Part shown: positions 59,956-64,000 of the stretch, piece by piece
How positions within the stretch are numbered: the first letter of the stretch is position 1
How the letters are laid out: every line of letters starts with the position of its first letter
Assembly: GCA_016786665.1 (NCBI GenBank)
Contig: JAEUVZ010000033.1
Location: forward strand, 28,231 to 92,230
From: Flavipsychrobacter sp.
Lineage (GTDB): Bacteria; Bacteroidota; Bacteroidia; Chitinophagales; Chitinophagaceae
Direction: 5' to 3'
DNA length: 64,000 nucleotides
Translations under genes and position numbers: made by a program
The notes under the pieces: model-generated
Databases searched by the model: none
What the model saw: only the letters and a program-made list of their open reading frames with translations
Told to the model about the DNA's origin: nothing

Positions 59956-60738
59956 GGCTGCCGGGGTAAAGACGCCATTCCGAGGGGCGTATGCCTGCGA
60001 GAGCAACTCCGTCATACCATATTCAGAGTGTACCTCTTTTAGTCCCCATTGCTGTTGCAGGTATTGGTGTACCTGCTCGCGCGTCCATTCTTCCCGGCGC
60101 CCTTTCATGCCGCCGGTTTCCATCACCACGGTGTGTTTCAGTGCCATTGGGTACCGCTCTGCAAAGTCCAGCAGCGCGAAGGTCACGCCCAGCAGCAGTG
60201 TTTTTTGCCCGGTTGCTTCGCAGCGTTCCAGCACCTCTTTCAGGCGCTCCCATTCGTCCAGGTAGAAGCCGCAGTCCGGGTGGCCGCTGTGTTCCATCAG
60301 TGTGCGCGCCATTTGCACCAGCGATGCGTTGCTGCGTTCCAGGTAAGAAGGGAGTAGCGCCAGCAGCACATACTCCTGCGGCGCGCCGTACACTGCCCGG
60401 AAGCCCTCCAGCAGCGAGCGTTCATACACCGCGCTATCGGCTACATAGTGCCGGGAGGGTATTTCACCGGTGGTGCCGCTGCTTTCAAATATATAGGCGG
60501 GTTCCGGAACGGCACCGGTTACCACCCGGTGGGTTTTAAAGAAACTAATGGGCAGGTAGGGTATTTGCTCCAGGTGGGTTACCCGTGTGGCATCTACCTG
60601 CAGTGCGTCGGCAAAGGCGCGGTAGAGGGCATTATGCTCGTGTTGAAAGGCAAAGGCGGCCAGGGCAATATCGTTGAAGTTTTCAGCGTTAACGCTAGGA
60701 GGCCATTCGCTGTTTTTTAACTCGATATTGTAGCTCAC
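59743..60738 (-). CDS. LuxE-like acyl-protein synthetase
   Basis: The 331-residue protein has IFESSGTTGEIPSRHYV, the nucleotide-binding Ser/Thr/Gly loop of adenylate-forming enzymes, and a Thr/Gly-rich start followed by YLPISFFKTHRVV, as in LuxE. VHSEYGMTELLSQAY provides the later conserved motif. These enzymes activate fatty acids as acyl-AMP. No luciferase or reductase genes adjoin, so the pathway is open. It is the first host gene beyond the tRNA. Confidence 0.82.
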   Translation of the reverse strand: MSYNIELKNSEWPPSVNAENFNDIALAAFAFQHEHNALYRAFADALQVDATRVTHLEQIPYLPISFFKTHRVVTGAVPEPAYIFESSGTTGEIPSRHYVADSAVYERSLLEGFRAVYGAPQEYVLLALLPSYLERSNASLVQMARTLMEHSGHPDCGFYLDEWERLKEVLERCEATGQKTLLLGVTFALLDFAERYPMALKHTVVMETGGMKGRREEWTREQVHQYLQQQWGLKEVHSEYGMTELLSQAYAPRNGVFTPAASMKVLVRDINDPLEVSAHGVGCLNVIDLANIHSCCFIATEDIGRLSSNGTFEVLGRMDHAALRGCSLMTV

Positions 60739-60744
60739 TTTCTG

Positions 60745-60752
60745 TAACTTTG
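60745..60752 (+). promoter_or_regulatory. -7 box almost touching the lipoprotein ATG (TAACTTTG)
   Basis: TAACTTTG matches TAnnTTTG and ends five bases before ATG 60758. Transcription would start at or near the ATG, implying a leaderless or very short-leader message. Confidence 0.5.
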
Positions 60753-60757
60753 ATAAT

Positions 60758-61237
60758 ATGAAAAATTTCCCTGTCCTGTTCTTCCTTGCGCTGGCTGTGT
60801 TCCTATCCGGCTGTTCCGGAAAGGGTAAAGGCTCAAAGGCCCCTCAGCTCGATTTGCTGGAAGTATTCCCCGATTCTCTTCGCGCCGGTAATCCTTACGA
60901 TACCGTCTACATACACTTTTACATGCTGGATGAGGATGGCGATATCGGTTGGGACCAGGACCAGGACCAAAATTATGACATCTACATTAAAGACTCCCGC
61001 ATAGATACTTTCGCAGGCTACTTTTTTCCGCTAATAGACAAAGAGATCAAAGACCTGAAGAAGGGACTGGAAGGGGAAGGTTACTTTTTCCTTCGTGGCG
61101 ATTTTATGACGCTCCGGGACGATTCTATTCACCAGGCCACGGGCGATACCACGCAGCTACAGATGTATATCCAGGACCGGAAAGGCAATAAAAGCAATAC
61201 CGTAGATATAGGTACCATTTATATCCGCCCGCTGTAG
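60758..61237 (+). CDS. lipoprotein, unknown
   Basis: The 159-residue protein has a lipobox (LAVFLSGCSGKG) and an acidic mature part, with DEDGDIGWDQDQDQN, an Asp-rich loop that could bind calcium. The C-terminal part is beta-rich. It is convergent with the sensor gene, whose stop abuts its own. Confidence 0.75.
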   Translation: MKNFPVLFFLALAVFLSGCSGKGKGSKAPQLDLLEVFPDSLRAGNPYDTVYIHFYMLDEDGDIGWDQDQDQNYDIYIKDSRIDTFAGYFFPLIDKEIKDLKKGLEGEGYFFLRGDFMTLRDDSIHQATGDTTQLQMYIQDRKGNKSNTVDIGTIYIRPL

Positions 61238-63121
61238 CTACTTTTTGTCGTCACTGGTACCGGTGGTTTTTTCTACCACTTCCCTTATTATATCATCCAG
61301 CCCGGTGGTGGCATATTCAATGCCTTCCAGTATTTTCTGGTTTTCGGGGTCGGCCGGGTTTTCGTAGTTGAACAGCCGCACCAGCCCCATAATAGTGGCT
61401 ACCGGCCCCCGCACTTTGTGCGATTGCAGCCAGGCTATGTCGGTCAGTTTTTTGTTCTGTTCTTCTATGCGCAGTATGCGTTTTTTCTCTTCCGTTATAT
61501 CCCGGAAGTACACTGCCAGTCCATTTTCCCTCGGGTAGGCGTTCACCGAGAGCCATATTTTTAAAGGTGGAAAGTACTCTTCAAACCGTACGGTGTGGTT
61601 CTCCTTCACCGCCCGGTACAGTTCCTGATATACTTGCATCTCTTCCACTCCCGGCACCGTTTCCCATATGTTACGGCCTATCAGCACCTGTCCGTTCAGG
61701 CGCAGTATCCGCTCAAATTCTTTGTTCACATACGTGAACTCCCAATTCTTGTTGATGGCGAAAAAGCCATCGGTAATGCTTTCCAGTATGGTTTCCATTT
61801 CCCGGGAGCTTTCCCTCAGCTTTTCTTCTATGTCGCGCAGGCGGGTAATGTCTATGGTAATACCATTCACTATTCCGCGGCTGTCTTCGTTCTCCTTCTT
61901 TAGTACCGCCTGGGTCACTATGTGTTTCAGCTTGCCGTCCTTGTCGTATACGCGGTGCTCCACATGTAGTTTGCCGGTTTGGGCGAGTCCCAGGTAGGCC
62001 TGCTCCACTATATCAATATCTTCCGGGTGCACCAGGCTGGCCAGTATGCCGCTGTTCTCTTTCAGTTCTTCGGGGCTGTACCCATACACGGCCGCGCAGG
62101 CGTTATTGATGTAGAGTATGCGGGAGTCGTCGGCGTTGCACGACCATATTACCTCGCTCACCGAGGTCAGTATGTCGTCAAACTGCCGGTTCTGCTGCCG
62201 GATGATTTCGTGCAGCTCCGCATTTTGTTTTTCCACTACATACCGGTTATTGATGTCAAGGGCCATCATCAGCCCGGCCGTTCCGGTTTCGTAGAGAATG
62301 GTATGGGTGTACACCTGCACGTAGAAGGCTTCGCCGTCTTTTTTTACATGCCGGCGTTTGCTGCTGTTGTAGAAGCTGTTCAGCAGGGGGATTTTTACTA
62401 CTTCGGCATCTATGGGTTTATCGCCCGCCACCCGCAGGTCTTGCACGCCCATCTCCAGGAACTCTTCCTCGCTGTAGCCATAGTGGTATATCGCCGCGGC
62501 GTTCACCATCAGTATTTTTCCGGTGCCCGAGTGGTATATCCACATGGGTATCGGGCTTTCTTCAAAGAGTTGGTAATTGTTCTGGGTCGTGATGGTTACA
62601 TGTTCTATACGCGGAACTATGGGGTGTAGGGCGGGGGCTTCCGTTGCTGCGGCCTGGGGCTTGGCTGCCGGCACCACCGGGCCAGAGTGTTGAGGCAGTG
62701 CTTCTATTGCTTCATTAATGGTCTGAAGGCCGGTAGCCTGTTTCCGTACGCGCGCCATAGTGATGGAATGCGCCAGGGTATCTTCGGTAAATTGTCCTTT
62801 TACCAGGCAGTCTTGCGCGCCTTCTTTCATTAGTTCGGCGGCTTCTTCCGAATCGCTCATTTCGCAAAGCACTACTACAGGTATTCCGGGAAATGCCGCC
62901 GCCACTTGTTGCAGGCTGTTTTTAGGGTCAGCGCCCAGCAGTGAGAAGTTCAACAGCAATATCCTGTTATCGCCCTCGGGTACCGAAAGCAGGTTGTTCA
63001 GCGTGCTAAACTTATATATATCGTCACCGTGGTACGTCAGCGCTCTTAGTTGCTGGTACAGCAGTCCGAAGTCATTTATATTATCTTCAAGGATAAGTAT
63101 CCTTTGCTCGTTTCTGTCCAT
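61238..63121 (-). CDS. receiver-PAS sensor protein ending after its His box
   Basis: This 627-residue protein starts with a response-regulator receiver-like domain (QRILILEDNINDFGLLYQQL) and has at least three PAS domains (ESPIPMWIYHSGTGKILMVN; LTSVSEVIWSCNADDSRILY; ESITDGFFAINKNWEFTYVN). The C-terminus holds WLQSHKVRGPVATIMGLVRL, a His-kinase H box, then stops about 55 residues later. There is no ATP-binding catalytic domain. It may act as a phosphotransfer or decoy protein, or serve another kinase. Confidence 0.82.
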   Translation of the reverse strand: MDRNEQRILILEDNINDFGLLYQQLRALTYHGDDIYKFSTLNNLLSVPEGDNRILLLNFSLLGADPKNSLQQVAAAFPGIPVVVLCEMSDSEEAAELMKEGAQDCLVKGQFTEDTLAHSITMARVRKQATGLQTINEAIEALPQHSGPVVPAAKPQAAATEAPALHPIVPRIEHVTITTQNNYQLFEESPIPMWIYHSGTGKILMVNAAAIYHYGYSEEEFLEMGVQDLRVAGDKPIDAEVVKIPLLNSFYNSSKRRHVKKDGEAFYVQVYTHTILYETGTAGLMMALDINNRYVVEKQNAELHEIIRQQNRQFDDILTSVSEVIWSCNADDSRILYINNACAAVYGYSPEELKENSGILASLVHPEDIDIVEQAYLGLAQTGKLHVEHRVYDKDGKLKHIVTQAVLKKENEDSRGIVNGITIDITRLRDIEEKLRESSREMETILESITDGFFAINKNWEFTYVNKEFERILRLNGQVLIGRNIWETVPGVEEMQVYQELYRAVKENHTVRFEEYFPPLKIWLSVNAYPRENGLAVYFRDITEEKKRILRIEEQNKKLTDIAWLQSHKVRGPVATIMGLVRLFNYENPADPENQKILEGIEYATTGLDDIIREVVEKTTGTSDDKK

Positions 63122-63243
63122 GAGTTTAGCAATCTCTCACCCTCCGCTAAATATGGCCGTAATAATGTAAAAATAGCAATATGGGGGCGATAAAATTACA
63201 CCTTATTACCCATTAACAAACGGATAGCATTTTTCTCCCTATC

Positions 63244-63304
63244 ACCCGTTACCAATAAAAGAATGCGCCCCTGAAAGGAGCGCATTCTTTTATTGGTAAC
63301 GGGT
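63244..63304. terminator. long perfect inverted repeat, bidirectional terminator
   Basis: Arms of 25 bases beginning ACCCGTTACC and ending GGTAACGGGT pair perfectly around a short loop. It lies after the leftward lipoprotein gene stop (63315) and before the sensor gene. The inner arms carry T/A runs on both strands. Confidence 0.75.
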
Positions 63305-63314
63305 ACTAAGCCGG

Positions 63315-63872
63315 TTAATTCACTTTCATGCGGAAGGATCCTTCTGTTACCTGGTATGTGTCGGTGTTGCTGTTCTCATCATATACCTGCACTGCAAACG
63401 TGCCTTCTATATAGCCGTTGCTGTAGGAGGATACAGTTAAAGTCTGTCCATGCACCACTACAAAGCTCAGGCGTTGTTTGGCACCGTCCACCTGCCGTTC
63501 CAGCGCTCCATCCAGGTACAGGTCGTCACCGCCTTCATAAGTGCCTGCTCCTTTTGCCTGGAAGCCAAACAGGGTAACAGACATATTGCTCAGCAGTTTA
63601 GCCCCACCGGTCACAGTTATCTCGTCCGCGCTTGTTTCAAATACAGTTTGTACGCTATTATTGAACATGCAGGCTATATTGGTCGTGTGTCCCGGCGCAT
63701 AGTAAGCCGTGTAGGTAGTGCCATCTATCTTACAGGTAATATATTGGTCGTAGCTTTTGGGGTCTGCAGGCGCGTTGTTGGTTGGGTCATTCGGCGTTGT
63801 TTTATCTTTTTTACACGATTGCATGGTGCAGTAGGCAGCCAGCAGCAGGCAGATTGTTACGATTCTTTTCAT
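63315..63872 (-). CDS. lipoprotein, DUF6252-like
   Basis: The 185-residue protein has a lipobox (YCTMQSCKKDK), a Thr/Asn/Pro linker, then CKIDGTTYTAYYAPG, a beta-rich body, and a final DTYQVTEGSFRMKVN. The layout fits DUF6252-type Bacteroidota surface lipoproteins. Function unknown. Confidence 0.7.
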   Translation of the reverse strand: MKRIVTICLLLAAYCTMQSCKKDKTTPNDPTNNAPADPKSYDQYITCKIDGTTYTAYYAPGHTTNIACMFNNSVQTVFETSADEITVTGGAKLLSNMSVTLFGFQAKGAGTYEGGDDLYLDGALERQVDGAKQRLSFVVVHGQTLTVSSYSNGYIEGTFAVQVYDENSNTDTYQVTEGSFRMKVN

Positions 63873-63898
63873 GAGAGTTGAATTTGTTTTGATGAAAT

Positions 63899-64000
63899 TT
63901 ATTGGTAGAGTGTAAAGGTGCCCGAGCAGGTAGCGGCTCCCTGCAACTCGTCGGGGTTGTATACATCACTGCCGTCCATAGGTACGTTATTGAAGGTGCA
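63899..64000 (-). CDS. C-terminal fragment of a gene off the right edge
   Basis: The minus-strand frame is open from the window edge to a stop at 63899-63901. Its 33 visible residues (FNNVPMDGSDVYNPDELQ, then CSGTFTLYQ) resemble the C-terminus of the lipoprotein encoded next to it, so a paralogous lipoprotein is possible. Confidence 0.55.
   Translation of the reverse strand, partial: CTFNNVPMDGSDVYNPDELQGAATCSGTFTLYQ

Noticed and set aside
61317..62629. Forward frames across the PAS sensor gene
   Set aside because: They are antisense to a 627-residue gene with clear PAS and His-box motifs.

Overview
The window is a piece of a Bacteroidota chromosome, most likely Chitinophagales. The reasons are C-terminal type IX secretion (Por) sorting domains on secreted proteins, TAnnTTTG-type promoter boxes, many lipoproteins with short lipoboxes, an S41 protease and DUF2752/DUF4870/TM2 membrane proteins. 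A temperate phage of about 47 kb is inserted in it. I assign this from protein motifs read by eye; no database search was run.

Host left flank (1-12,577): a B12-binding radical SAM protein running off the left edge, a secreted alpha/beta hydrolase, a run of small membrane proteins ending in an M48 protease, two exported proteins, an App1-like phosphatase divergent from a diacylglycerol-kinase-like enzyme, an S41 protease with a 53-residue membrane protein upstream, and a fused trehalose-6-phosphate synthase/phosphatase.

Prophage (about 12,578-59,583): it lies at a tRNA-Leu(CAG) gene and carries a large serine recombinase. The leftward lysogeny operon holds the S24-type repressor followed by a CD-NTase, a two-helix SLATT protein and a protein with an Rx4H (HEPN-like) motif, so an apparent CBASS-type defence is co-transcribed with the repressor. 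The rightward genes hold a protein with an SSB-like DDLPF tail, small HTH proteins, a DUF1376 replication protein, lambda-type packaging and head genes (terminase, gpW, portal), a fused prohead protease/major capsid protein, and a contractile P2/Mu-type tail (sheath, tube, E/E' chaperone with a canonical -1 slippery site, tape measure, U, X, D, V, W, J, I, fibres). Then come lysis genes (holin, apparent one-piece spanin, glucosaminidase) and a cassette encoding an ABC ATPase joined to a GNAT acetyltransferase across an A9 slippery run, plus a formyltransferase-fold enzyme. The last looks like a possible DNA-modification unit in the general position of Mu mom.

Cargo (25,504-37,018): an AT-rich 11.5 kb block sits between the portal and the protease-capsid gene and is flanked by imperfect direct repeats of about 40 bp. 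It encodes a di-haem oxidoreductase lipoprotein, a Rieske protein, a porin, a Cys/His-rich small protein, an RND heavy-metal pump fused to its TolC-like outer-membrane factor, an adaptor, and a CPC-type P1B ATPase. I see no recombinase inside it.

Host right flank (59,584-64,000): the rest of tRNA-Leu, a LuxE-like acyl-protein synthetase, a lipoprotein, a REC-PAS sensor protein that ends after its His box, a second lipoprotein, and the 3' end of another gene.

The most promising items for follow-up are the ABC-GNAT/formyltransferase cassette with its frameshift, the repressor-linked CD-NTase operon with its Rx4H third gene, and the metal cassette inserted in the head module.
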